A DNA stretch of 60,453 nucleotides from Akkermansia muciniphila (lineage in GTDB: Bacteria > Verrucomicrobiota > Verrucomicrobiia > Verrucomicrobiales > Akkermansiaceae). Both the position numbers and the translations under genes were made by a program. Positions 1 to 7,507 of this stretch are shown piece after piece; the stretch's first letter is position 1, and every line of letters starts with the position of its first letter. The notes under the pieces are model-generated. The model ran no database searches. It was not told the DNA's origin and saw only the letters and a program-made list of their open reading frames with translations. The DNA is taken from assembly GCA_004557455.1 (NCBI GenBank), contig SFDX01000024.1, forward strand, positions 1-60,453, read 5' to 3'.

Positions 1-246
1 GACGTGGTGAAGATTTTTCATCATTAAGTCAACTTCGGCACCTGTAGGGGCACCCATACCGGATATCCCCGGGACACAATGAAGATTCTGAGATGAGATG
101 GAGGAGCTACTCTCATTGTAACAGTTTCCTTTTAATTTACCGGTCCCATCATCTAAGGTATCGCACGAACACAAAATCACAACCAAAATATATAATAGCA
201 GATGTGGGGCATGTACGAAACAAATGAAGAAGTTCATAGCTTTCAT
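1..246 (-). CDS. Partial lipoprotein, cut by the window edge
   Basis: The minus strand reads 82 codons from an ATG at 246 to the window edge without a stop, so only the N-terminal part is present. The first 28 residues look like a lipoprotein signal peptide: a hydrophobic run (LLLYILVVILCSC) ending in a Cys at about residue 28. Ser-, Asn- and Asp-rich sequence follows, as expected for an exported, lipid-anchored protein. A second in-frame ATG lies at 237, and neither start has a clear ribosome binding site. A good promoter lies upstream (347-375). The DNA is AT-rich compared with the rest of the window. The family is not recognised. Confidence 0.6.
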   Translation of the reverse strand, partial: MKAMNFFICFVHAPHLLLYILVVILCSCDTLDDGTGKLKGNCYNESSSSISSQNLHCVPGISGMGAPTGAEVDLMMKNLHHV

Positions 247-346
247 AGTAAGAACGCGTGGGAATAATTAATTAAGCTGTCACCCTCCCTTTGACTCAAA
301 TAAACCTCTTCTTCTTGTTTTTTGATACCCGGTCGAGCGCAAGCGC

Positions 347-375
347 TTTATAGCATAAGACAGTGTTTTTGTCAA
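347..375 (-). promoter_or_regulatory. Promoter for the partial lipoprotein gene
   Basis: On the minus strand TTGACA (370-375) is followed after 17 bases by TATAAA (347-352). The expected start of transcription near 340 falls in a short palindrome, AGCGCAAGCGCT (336-347), which could be an operator. The leader to the ATG at 246 would be about 95 bases. Confidence 0.6.
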
Positions 376-382
376 GACTTAA

Positions 383-777
383 TTATAAAGGACGACATAT
401 TGGAAGTCCCCGCATCATTACTACCGAATGTCCTGTAATGACAAAATCTACATCCAAGAAAATAATTATGTATATATTGTGACCAAATAGTATTAATGGA
501 GGCTTGACAACTTTGAAATATTCATTCCCGGAGTTAACTAAATTACCAGCAGCATTAAGGATACGTTCGTTAAGACAAATACAATATCCCAGTTCTTTCA
601 ATGCAATTTCTGCTTCAAACCATGATATTCCTGTCAAATTTTGCACATGATTATCGAAGGTCCATACGGGGCTCATCTGATATTGACTTGTTTCTACCTC
701 TGTAAAGTGCGTAACGCCATTACATGAACCAGAATCAGAGGTTAAAAAAAGAAGAAGCTTAATAACAAAAAACGCAT
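383..777 (-). pseudogene. Frameshifted small exported protein
   Basis: An open frame of 97 codons starts at ATG 676 (MSPVWTFDNHV...), but the same frame is open further upstream through LTSDSGSCNGVTHFTEVE. A signal-peptide-like start (MRFLLLSFFFF) lies in another frame at ATG 777 and stops at once. The two join perfectly if the T run (A7 at 744-750 on the plus strand) had eight bases instead of seven. The likely explanation is a small exported protein or lipoprotein broken by a one-base loss in a homopolymer; phase variation or a sequencing error are alternatives. The C-terminal part carries a hydrophobic stretch (YIIIFLDVDFVI). The family is not recognised. Confidence 0.45.
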
Positions 778-787
778 ACTGATAATA

Positions 788-901
788 CTAATTAGTGTTA
801 CGACCATCCATTTCAACAAGATACCAGTCGGTAGTCTTCTCTAAGAAACGGTACTGATGCTATAAGGTAGTATCCCCTTCTCGACACCAAGTAGGCCTTT
901 C
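788..901 (-). pseudogene. C-terminal gene remnant with internal stop
   Basis: On the minus strand one frame reads ERPTWCREGDTTL, a TAG at 860-862, then HQYRFLEKTTDWYLVEMDG and a natural-looking end at 788. The Tyr/Trp-rich ending resembles the C-terminus of a small secreted protein, and the in-frame TAG argues that it is decayed. No intact start codon is visible. A promoter-like sequence lies just upstream (928-956). The assignment rests only on the protein-like look of the frame. Confidence 0.3.
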
Positions 902-927
902 TTAATCAGACTAACGGGGCTGAAGGT

Positions 928-956
928 ATTGTTGCATTTTCTATCGTCTGTGTCAA
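928..956 (-). promoter_or_regulatory. Promoter-like sequence in the decayed region
   Basis: On the minus strand TTGACA (951-956) is followed after 17 bases by AACAAT (928-933). It points towards the remnant at 788-901 and the frameshifted gene at 383-777. Confidence 0.4.
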
Positions 957-1027
957 GCCTTTTTTTCGGCATCCCTCTCCGATCCCTCCCCGATGAATGG
1001 TGATAAGGGTATGACTATCCCCCATTA

Positions 1028-1498
1028 TCATGGGGTCACGCTTCTAAGCTCATGAAGTTTTTTATGAAATGTCGGAAATCTTTCAGGGTGAATCAGTTTA
1101 TAAAAAATACCCTTTTCAAGGCTTGGTGACAAAAATACATCTCTAACACTATCCGTGACGTAGATTCTAGCTTCACAACCATGTGCATCTTCAATACTTA
1201 TAGTGCTTCCATAAGTTTTTAAATACAAGATATCATCCGGCCAATCTGTATATACAACATAACATTTGTTTTCCATAATATACTTCAACTCTAACACTAA
1301 GAGCTTTTTTTCATTTTCTGTGAAAGATTCAGACGCCCAAACGATTTTTGTTATATTTTCAACATCGATAGACTTAACTAAACTCTCTATCCTTTCTTCG
1401 GATTTAGAATCATCTCCATCTTTTGCAAAACAAGTAAAAGAAACACCCCAAACAAAAAACAAAATCACATTGATAAATACGAAGGACATCCTTTTCAT
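1028..1498 (-). CDS. Small secreted hypothetical protein
   Basis: The 156-residue protein is read from ATG 1498, chosen over an upstream ATG because it starts directly with a signal peptide (MKRMSFVFINVILFF, hydrophobic to about residue 22, then CFAKDGDD). The mature part is acidic and mixed alpha/beta in character (KIVWASESFTENEKKLL, YVVYTDWPDDILYLKTYG). Two Cys may pair outside the cytoplasm. It lies in the AT-rich left end with its own promoter at 1547-1575. A small hairpin (1020-1035) overlaps the stop codon. No family is recognised. Confidence 0.6.
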   Translation of the reverse strand: MKRMSFVFINVILFFVWGVSFTCFAKDGDDSKSEERIESLVKSIDVENITKIVWASESFTENEKKLLVLELKYIMENKCYVVYTDWPDDILYLKTYGSTISIEDAHGCEARIYVTDSVRDVFLSPSLEKGIFYKLIHPERFPTFHKKLHELRSVTP

Positions 1499-1546
1499 AG
1501 AAAACTCTTTGGAATAATTAAAAATATGCAAGTAAGCCATACAGAA

Positions 1547-1575
1547 AGATTATCATAGCAAAAATGAGATGTCAA
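1547..1575 (-). promoter_or_regulatory. Promoter of the small secreted protein gene
   Basis: On the minus strand TTGACA (1570-1575) is followed by TAATCT at 17 bases (1547-1552) or GATAAT at 15 bases (1549-1554). The leader is about 45-50 bases. Confidence 0.5.
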
Positions 1576-1760
1576 GTTTTTTCAATATGCAACAGGGCAC
1601 TTAATTATGCAATGCAGAACGCAGGAAGATGTCGACATCCCTGCCATGTGGATAAATTGTTATCCGCGCGCAATCTTCGGGGGGCCGATCATCCCGCAGT
1701 AAAACAAAAGCCTTTGGATTCCCATGGCATAACATCATTATGCCACATCCTCCCCAAAAG

Positions 1761-1816
1761 TGTAACCTATGTGATGGTACTTTTTTGTAACCTATCTCTT
1801 GGAGATGTCCCCCCCT
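1761..1816. mobile_element. IS-end-like repeat, left copy
   Basis: The sequence holds two direct copies of TGTAACCTAT, at 1761-1770 and 1786-1795. It matches 60229-60278 over about 50 bases with only scattered differences and in the same orientation. Spaced TGTAACCTATGTG-type repeats resemble the multiple terminal repeats at the ends of IS21/IS481-type elements (recalled pattern, not searched). No transposase is nearby, so this would be a solo end or a remnant. Confidence 0.4.
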
Positions 1817-1846
1817 ACTCGATTACCCGCGAGGCGGCGGACACAA

Positions 1847-1882
1847 TTACCCCCGCAGGGGCCGAAGCCGATGCGGGGGTAA
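1847..1882 (-). terminator. Terminator of the PEP carboxykinase gene
   Basis: Perfect 11-bp arms TTACCCCCGCA (1847-1857) and TGCGGGGGTAA (1872-1882) with a 14-base loop lie 24 bases past the stop codon. The T tract is weak. Confidence 0.6.
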
Positions 1883-1906
1883 GAAACAGAGGAAGCAGTC
1901 TGCTTA

Positions 1907-3754
1907 TCAGGCGAACTTGCCGATGAGCGTCTTGCGCTGAGCCTCGAGCTCGGCGGGCAGCTTGTCGCCCACCATGTTGAAGAGCTCGGTCTGGGACTCC
2001 AACTCGGCCTGCCACTCAGAGGAGCTGAGGGTCATGTTCTCGTTGAAGCGGCCCTCGTCGTAGCCCTCGAGGCCCTCGGTATCGAGCTCGCCGAAGGCGG
2101 GGGAGATACCGAGCTTGGTCTCGACACCGGAGACCTCACCGCGGCAGCGGCGGAGCACCCAGTCGATGACGCGCATGTTGTCACCGTAGCCCGGCCAGAT
2201 GAAGTGACCCTCAGCGTCCTTGCGGAACCAGTTGACGTTGAAGATCTTGGGCAGCTTGCAAGCGCAGGTCTTGGTGCCCATATCCAGCCAGTGCTGCCAG
2301 TAATCGCCCACGTTGTAGCCGATGAAGGGCTTCATGGCCATCGGGTCGCGGCGAACCTGACCGATCTTGCCGAAGGCAGCGGCGGTCATCTCGGAGCCCA
2401 TGGTAGCGCCCACGTACACGCCGTGGTTCCAATCGCGGGACTGGAAGACGAGCGGCATGGTGGTAGCGCGGCGGCCACCGAAGAGGAAGGCAGAGATGGA
2501 CACACCCTCCGGGTTGTAGTACTCCGGATCCAGCGTCGGGCACTGGGAAGCGGGGGCGGTGAAGCGGCTGTTCGGGTGAGCGCACTTGCGGCCGCAGTCC
2601 GGCGTCCAGTCGTTGCCCTGCCAGTCGATGGCGTGAGCGGGAGCCTCGCCGTCCATGCCCTCCCACCAAACGTCACCGTCGTCGGTCAGGCCGACGTTCG
2701 TGAAGATGACGTTCTTCTTGATGGTGTCCATGGCGATGGGGTTGGTCTTGTAAGAGGTGCCGGGAGCCACGCCGAAGTAGCCGTTCTCCGGGTTGATGGC
2801 GTGGAAGGTACCGTCCTCATGCGGCCAGATCCAGGCGATATCGTCGCCGATGATGCTGGTCTTCCAGCCCTTCTCCTTGAGCGGAGCCGGGGGAACGAGC
2901 ATGGCCAGGTTGGTCTTACCGCAGGCGGAGGGGAAGGCGCCGGTGATGTAGGACTTGCGGCCCTGGGGATCGGTGACGCCGAGGATGAGCATGTGCTCAG
3001 CCATCCAGCCGTTGCGGCGGGCGATGTTGGTGGCGATGCGCAGAGCAAGGCACTTCTTGCCGAGCAGAGCGTTACCACCGTAACCGGAACCGTAGGAGAT
3101 GATCTCGCCGGTCTCCGGGAAGTGGCAGATGTACTTCTCCTCGTTGTTGCAGGGCCAGGTAACGTCCTCCTGACCGGGCTCGAGGGGAGCGCCGACGGTG
3201 TGCAGGCAGGGCACGAAGTCGCCGTAGCCGTCACGCTTCGGGTTGCCGCCGCCCTGGGTCTCGTCCTCCAAGCGCTTGAGCACCTGGGCGCCCATGATGG
3301 TCATGATGCGCATGTTGGTGACCACGTAAGCGGAGTCTGTGATCTCGATGCCGATCTTGGCAAGGGGAGAATCGAGCGGGCCCATGCAGAAGGGGATGAC
3401 ATACATGGTACGACCCTTCATGCAGCCGTCGAGGAAGCCGTTGAGAATGGCTTTCATCTCCGCCGGGGACTTCCAGTTGTTGGTGGGGCCGGCGTCCTCC
3501 TGCTTCTCGGAGCAGATGAAGGTACGCTCCTCCACGCGAGCCACGTCGGAAGGAGTGGAACGAGCCAGGAAGCAGCCGGGGCGCTTCTCCGGGTTCAAAC
3601 GAATGTAGGTGCCTTTTTCAACCAGCATGTCGCACAGCTGAGTATTTTCCTCGTCGGACCCATCGCACCAGTAGACGGAATCCGGCTTGCAGAGTTGGCG
3701 GACCTGCTCCACCCACTCAGCGGCCTTCTTGTGAGTTGTACCAGTAATTTTCAT
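1907..3754 (-). CDS. pckG: Phosphoenolpyruvate carboxykinase (GTP)
   Basis: This enzyme interconverts oxaloacetate and phosphoenolpyruvate with GTP, in gluconeogenesis or, in fermenters, in CO2-fixing succinate formation. The 615-residue length fits the GTP-dependent family. Visible family motifs are the kinase-1a loop with its reactive Cys (FPSACGKTNLAML, about residues 275-287), the kinase-2 motif (IGDDIAWIWPHEDG) and NWFRKD near the C-terminus. The frame is open upstream, but MKITGTTHKKAAEW at ATG 3754 is the natural start. The promoter at 3764-3792 ends only 9 bases before that ATG, which predicts an almost leaderless mRNA. It is transcribed divergently from the ZnuA-like gene. Confidence 0.96.
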   Translation of the reverse strand: MKITGTTHKKAAEWVEQVRQLCKPDSVYWCDGSDEENTQLCDMLVEKGTYIRLNPEKRPGCFLARSTPSDVARVEERTFICSEKQEDAGPTNNWKSPAEMKAILNGFLDGCMKGRTMYVIPFCMGPLDSPLAKIGIEITDSAYVVTNMRIMTIMGAQVLKRLEDETQGGGNPKRDGYGDFVPCLHTVGAPLEPGQEDVTWPCNNEEKYICHFPETGEIISYGSGYGGNALLGKKCLALRIATNIARRNGWMAEHMLILGVTDPQGRKSYITGAFPSACGKTNLAMLVPPAPLKEKGWKTSIIGDDIAWIWPHEDGTFHAINPENGYFGVAPGTSYKTNPIAMDTIKKNVIFTNVGLTDDGDVWWEGMDGEAPAHAIDWQGNDWTPDCGRKCAHPNSRFTAPASQCPTLDPEYYNPEGVSISAFLFGGRRATTMPLVFQSRDWNHGVYVGATMGSEMTAAAFGKIGQVRRDPMAMKPFIGYNVGDYWQHWLDMGTKTCACKLPKIFNVNWFRKDAEGHFIWPGYGDNMRVIDWVLRRCRGEVSGVETKLGISPAFGELDTEGLEGYDEGRFNENMTLSSSEWQAELESQTELFNMVGDKLPAELEAQRKTLIGKFA

Positions 3755-3763
3755 GGCGACCTT

Positions 3764-3792
3764 AAAATAGCACGGACGCGGCCGATTTGCAA
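3764..3792 (-). promoter_or_regulatory. Promoter of pckG, near-leaderless
   Basis: On the minus strand TTGCAA (3787-3792), 17 bases, then TATTTT (3764-3769). Only 9 bases separate the -10 box from the ATG at 3754, so the leader would be a few bases. Confidence 0.5.
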
Positions 3793-3866
3793 CCTGAAAA
3801 TGAGGCAGCGGAGCGTTTTTTTTCATCATACGGCCCTGCGCTTGACACGAATGATACAATAAGAGC

Positions 3867-4718
3867 ATGCGAAAACTCATGATGCTGCTGACGGCGGTGC
3901 TGACGGTGTGGCTTTGCCCCGCAGCGGAGCTGAAGATTGCCACCCTGCACCCGCTGCTGACGGAGATGGCGAAGGAGCTGGGCGGGGACGCCGCGGAAGT
4001 CGTGCCGCTGATGCCGGAGAACGGGGCGCTGCATGCCTTCGAGCCCGGCGCGCAGCAAATGGCGGCAGCGGCGGGTTGCAAGCTGGTGTTGGCCTGCGGC
4101 AAAGGGGTGGAGCCCTACCTGGATGACCTGCGGGAAGCCATGGGCGGCGTGCGGGTGCTGCCGGTGGGGGATTCCCTGCCGGATGTGTACCTGCCCGGCA
4201 CCCGCGTGGCGGATCCGCACTGGTGGAACACGCCGGCCAACATGAAGCGCGCCTCTCTCGTGCTGCTGGAGGCCATGCAGAAAGCCGCCCCGGAGCATGC
4301 GGCGAGCTTCGCAGCCAATCGGCAACGCTATGCGGCGCAGATGGATAAACTGGACCGCCGTGCGCGACTGACCCTGCAGAGCATCCCCCCTGCCCGTCGT
4401 GTGTTGGTGACGGAGCATGCGGCCCTCTGCCACTTCTGCGCGGCCTATGGCTTTACTCCGCTGGCTATCTGCGGCGTGGCGCACGAGGATATGGGGAACA
4501 CGGCCCACCTGGCGGAGATTCTGACCACCCTGCGCAAGAAGAACGTGCCCTGCCTCTTTGCGGAAGCCTTCGGCGGCCACCGCCTGGTGCAGAACCTGGC
4601 GGAGCAAACGGGAGCCAAGGTGGGTGAGCTGATCCTGGACGGCTATGCCAAGGGCTACAGCACCTACTCCGCCGTCTTCCTCTTCAACCTGAACAACATC
4701 GCCGAGGGGCTGCGCTGA
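3867..4718 (+). CDS. ZnuA/TroA-like metal-binding protein, solo
   Basis: This is the periplasmic metal-binding component typical of zinc or manganese ABC importers. It has 283 residues with a signal peptide (MRKLMMLLTAVLTVWLCPAAE). Candidate metal ligands include the His in NGALHAFEPGAQQ, the His in ADPHWWNTPANM (equivalent to the family's DPHxWL motif), His residues in TEHAALCHFC, and an acidic residue in the C-terminal lobe. The C-terminal part (VPCLFAEAFGGHRLVQNLAEQTGAKV) also fits the family. No permease or ATPase gene is adjacent: the neighbours are pckG (divergent) and pilT (convergent). A TACAAT box (3855-3860) lies 6 bases before the ATG but has no good -35. The metal cannot be told from sequence. 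Confidence 0.8.
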   Translation: MRKLMMLLTAVLTVWLCPAAELKIATLHPLLTEMAKELGGDAAEVVPLMPENGALHAFEPGAQQMAAAAGCKLVLACGKGVEPYLDDLREAMGGVRVLPVGDSLPDVYLPGTRVADPHWWNTPANMKRASLVLLEAMQKAAPEHAASFAANRQRYAAQMDKLDRRARLTLQSIPPARRVLVTEHAALCHFCAAYGFTPLAICGVAHEDMGNTAHLAEILTTLRKKNVPCLFAEAFGGHRLVQNLAEQTGAKVGELILDGYAKGYSTYSAVFLFNLNNIAEGLR

Positions 4719-4726
4719 ACGCATCG

Positions 4727-4764
4727 GGCCCCGCTGCATGTCCGGCAGAACACACAGCGGGGCC
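4727..4764. terminator. Hairpin between convergent genes
   Basis: Arms GGCCCCGCTG (4727-4736) and CAGCGGGGCC (4755-4764) form a perfect 10-bp stem between the stop codons of the ZnuA-like gene and pilT. There is no T tract on either side, so termination in both directions is an inference. Confidence 0.5.
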
Positions 4765-4788
4765 GACTGAAACTGCGGCGCGGATGGC

Positions 4789-5883
4789 TTACGCCCCGCC
4801 CGCATTGGCCAGAGCCGCAGACTCCGGCGGAAGGAAATTCTTGAAACGAGCCTTGTCGATGGCCTTCATGTAGGCCTCCTCCGGGGAGACGAGCCCCTGC
4901 TGCAGCTTCTGCCAAATGGCATCATCCATGAACTGCATGCCCAGCTGCTTGCCGCCCACAATCACGTCCGCCAGTTTCTGGGTGGCGCCCTCGCGAATGA
5001 TCGCGGAGACGGCGGGGGTAGCGAAAAGGATCTCGTTGACGGCTACGCGACCGGGTTTGTCGCAGCGCTTCATGAGCAGCTGAGCCACCACACCGCGCAG
5101 CGAGCCGGCCAACATCGTGCGGGCCTGGGCCTGCTGCTCCGCCGGGAACACGTCGATGATGCGGTCCACCGTCTTGCGCGCGTTGTTCGTATGCAGCGTG
5201 CCGAACACCAGCAGCCCCGTCTCCGCCGCCGTAAGGGCCAGCGAGATGGTCTCCAAGTCGCGCATCTCACCCACCAGCACGATGTCCGTATCCTCACGCA
5301 GCGAGGCACGCAGACCGTCCGCGAAGGTGGCGCAGTTCGTGGGCACCTCGCGCTGGGTGATAATGCTCTTCTTGGAGGGGTGGACGAACTCGATGGGCTC
5401 CTCCACCGTGATGATGTGGCGGGAGAAATTCGTGTTGATGTAGTCGATGAGCGCCGCAAGCGTGGTTGACTTACCGGAACCCGTGGGCCCCGTGACCAGC
5501 ACCAGCCCGGCACGCATCTCGCCGAAGCGCTTGATCTGCTCCGGCACGTTGAGCTGCTCCAGCGTCAGAATCTTGGTGGGAATGAGACGGAACACGCAGC
5601 AGTAGCCGCGCTGTTGCTTCATGTAATTGCAGCGGAAGCGGGATTGCTCGTTCATCTCGTAGGCAAAGTCCGCATCGCCGCCGTCCGTGAACTCCTGCCA
5701 GAGCTTGGGCGGGCAGATGGGCTCCATCAGCTCGATCATGTCCTCGTGGCTCAGTGGCGTGTCCTCCACGGGCGTGATCTCGCCGTGTACACGGATCTTC
5801 GGCGGCTCGCCCTCGGAGAGGTGCAGGTCAGAGCCGCCTTGGTCCACCAGCATCTGGAAGTAGGTATCTATGCGATTATTCAT
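4789..5883 (-). CDS. pilT: Type IV pilus retraction ATPase PilT
   Basis: A hexameric cytoplasmic ATPase that depolymerises type IV pili. The 364 residues match the usual PilT length. An N-terminal domain starts SDLHLSEGEPPKIRVHGEI. The core has Walker A (GPTGSGKSTTLAALI, about residue 130), the Asp box (VEEPIEFVH), Walker B (VLVGEMRDLET) and the His box (FGTLHTNNA). It lies 35 bases downstream of a second PilT-type gene, and the two probably form an operon. No pilin or assembly genes are in the window. Confidence 0.95.
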   Translation of the reverse strand: MNNRIDTYFQMLVDQGGSDLHLSEGEPPKIRVHGEITPVEDTPLSHEDMIELMEPICPPKLWQEFTDGGDADFAYEMNEQSRFRCNYMKQQRGYCCVFRLIPTKILTLEQLNVPEQIKRFGEMRAGLVLVTGPTGSGKSTTLAALIDYINTNFSRHIITVEEPIEFVHPSKKSIITQREVPTNCATFADGLRASLREDTDIVLVGEMRDLETISLALTAAETGLLVFGTLHTNNARKTVDRIIDVFPAEQQAQARTMLAGSLRGVVAQLLMKRCDKPGRVAVNEILFATPAVSAIIREGATQKLADVIVGGKQLGMQFMDDAIWQKLQQGLVSPEEAYMKAIDKARFKNFLPPESAALANAGGA

Positions 5884-5918
5884 GTGTCAAAATCGGTTCC
5901 GGGTTGAAAAAGTCCGGC

Positions 5919-7316
5919 TCAGGCCTGCTGCGGCTCCGGATGCGTGCGGAGGAACTGCTCCATCATGACTTTATCCGTGGCGCGGGCGTTGCATTCCTGT
6001 GCGGAGATGATGCCGTCCAGGTAGAGCTGCTGCAGGGAGTCATCCATCAGGCGCATGCCCTGCGCCTTGCCCGTCTGAATCAAGCCGGGAATCATAAAGG
6101 TCTTGCCCTCGCGGATGCAGTTGGCCACGGCGGAGGTGTTCACCAGCATCTCCAGGGCCATCACACGGCCGCTGCCGTCCTTCTTGGGCACAAGCTGCTG
6201 CGAGAAAACGCCGCGCAGGGACTCCGAGACCATGATGCGGATGTGCTCACGCTCCTCCACGGGGAAGGCATCGAGAATACGGTCGATGGTGCGGGCGGCG
6301 GAGCCGGTATGCAGCGTGCCGAGCACCAAGTGGCCGGTTTCTGCCGCCGTGAGCGCCAGCGAAATGGTCTCCAGGTTGCGCATCTCACCCACCATGATCA
6401 CATCCGGGTCCTCACGCAGCGAGGCGCGGAGGGCTCGGCCGAAGGACTCCGTATGGCGGTGCACCTCGCGCTGGTTGACTTGGCAGGTTTTGCAGGGGAA
6501 AATGGCCTCGATGGGATCCTCCAGCGTGATGATGTGGTCGTGGCGGTCCCCGTTGATGAAGTCGATGATGGCGGCCAGGGTGGTGGATTTACCGGAACCG
6601 ACGGCGCCCGTGACGAGGATGAGCCCGTTCGTGAAGCGCGTGAGCGGCACGACGTATTCCTTCGGCAGGTTGATCTGCTCCATGGTGAGAATACGGCTGT
6701 TAATCAAGCGACAGCATATATCATACCCGAGGCGCTGGGAGACCACGGAGGCGCGGTAGCGACCGAAGTCATTCTGGTAGGCAAAGTCTACGTCACCCGT
6801 GCGCCTCAAACGCTCGCGCTCGACATCCGAGAGGAAGGTGGTCAGCATCACCTCGGAATCCTCACGGGTAAAAGGCGGCGCGCCCTCCCACATGGGGATC
6901 AGAGCCCCGTGGCGGCGCCAGCTCGGCGGGCAGCCCGCCGGCAGGTGCACATCCGAGCAGCCGGCATCCGCACCCTGTTTCAGGTAACTGTCTGCCAGCA
7001 GGCTGACGAGCACCAACAGATAGCCCTCCTCCTGCACATAAATGTAAGCGTGGTAATGCAGCCCGGCGGCCTCGCCGATAAAATCCACCGTGCCGTCCCG
7101 ATGCAGTTGCTCGACCTGCTCCGGCGTCGCGCAGCTCTGTACCAGCGCCGCCGTGTCCTCGGCGCTCAGCACCCCCGCATCCTCAGCCATGGGCACATAG
7201 CCGCCGGCCTGCAGAAAGTGCGGCTGCAGGCCCGCCCCCAAGTACAGAGAGGCCGAATACGTCTTCCGCCCCTCCGTCAGATAATCCGATACGTTGTCAA
7301 AAATAAGTGTAGGCAT
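5919..7316 (-). CDS. PilT-family ATPase with duplicated N-domain
   Basis: A second PilT/PilU-type ATPase of 465 residues, about 100 longer than PilT. The core has Walker A (GAVGSGKSTTLAAII), LEDPIEAIFP, Walker B (IMVGEMRNLET) and the His box (LGTLHTGSA). The extra N-terminal 110 residues read like a degenerate copy of the normal N-domain: YVPMAEDAGVLSAEDTAALV and VDFIGEAAGLHYHAYI line up with LIPMWEGAPPFTREDSEVML and VDFAYQNDFGRYRASV. The start at 7316 is supported by GGAGGAGAAGT just before the ATG, one of the few strong Shine-Dalgarno sites here. It probably modulates pilus retraction alongside PilT. Confidence 0.88.
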   Translation of the reverse strand: MPTLIFDNVSDYLTEGRKTYSASLYLGAGLQPHFLQAGGYVPMAEDAGVLSAEDTAALVQSCATPEQVEQLHRDGTVDFIGEAAGLHYHAYIYVQEEGYLLVLVSLLADSYLKQGADAGCSDVHLPAGCPPSWRRHGALIPMWEGAPPFTREDSEVMLTTFLSDVERERLRRTGDVDFAYQNDFGRYRASVVSQRLGYDICCRLINSRILTMEQINLPKEYVVPLTRFTNGLILVTGAVGSGKSTTLAAIIDFINGDRHDHIITLEDPIEAIFPCKTCQVNQREVHRHTESFGRALRASLREDPDVIMVGEMRNLETISLALTAAETGHLVLGTLHTGSAARTIDRILDAFPVEEREHIRIMVSESLRGVFSQQLVPKKDGSGRVMALEMLVNTSAVANCIREGKTFMIPGLIQTGKAQGMRLMDDSLQQLYLDGIISAQECNARATDKVMMEQFLRTHPEPQQA

Positions 7317-7507
7317 ACTTCTCCTCCCTCCAACATACCACGCCGCCCGCCCTTTGGCGAGCAAAAAATGCCGCAGGAGCGAAAAAAATGTACCCCCCAC
7401 TCACTGCCTCTGCCGCGCGCGTATTATCAGGCAGCCCTTACCCCCGGCACCCTCCTGCCGCAGCGGCACAACGGCCCTGCGGCGCAGGAGGAAACTCGGC
7501 GCACGCT

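Larger units (their letters stand above)
1541..1906. other. Intergenic region with IS-like end and hairpins
   Basis: No convincing gene is seen. The stretch holds the promoter at 1547-1575, a perfect 8-bp inverted repeat TGGCATAA/TTATGCCA with a 5-base loop (1725-1745), an IS-end-like repeat (1761-1816) and the terminator of the next gene (1847-1882). An open frame of 120 codons from 1564 has no protein-like composition. Confidence 0.5.

Noticed and set aside
1564..1926. A 120-codon plus-strand open frame
   Set aside because: It crosses the IS-like repeat and the pckG terminator; the translation is Arg/Cys-rich without protein character and there is no ribosome site.
3842..3860. TTGACA followed by TACAAT upstream of the ZnuA-like gene
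   Set aside because: The boxes are only 7 bases apart, so they cannot act together as a sigma-70 promoter.
2204..3862. A 552-codon plus-strand open frame
   Set aside because: It is antisense to pckG and has shadow composition.
7454..7488. Inverted repeat between the second pilT-type gene and the coiled-coil lipoprotein gene
   Set aside because: The stem has a bulge and there is no T tract; a terminator is not supported.
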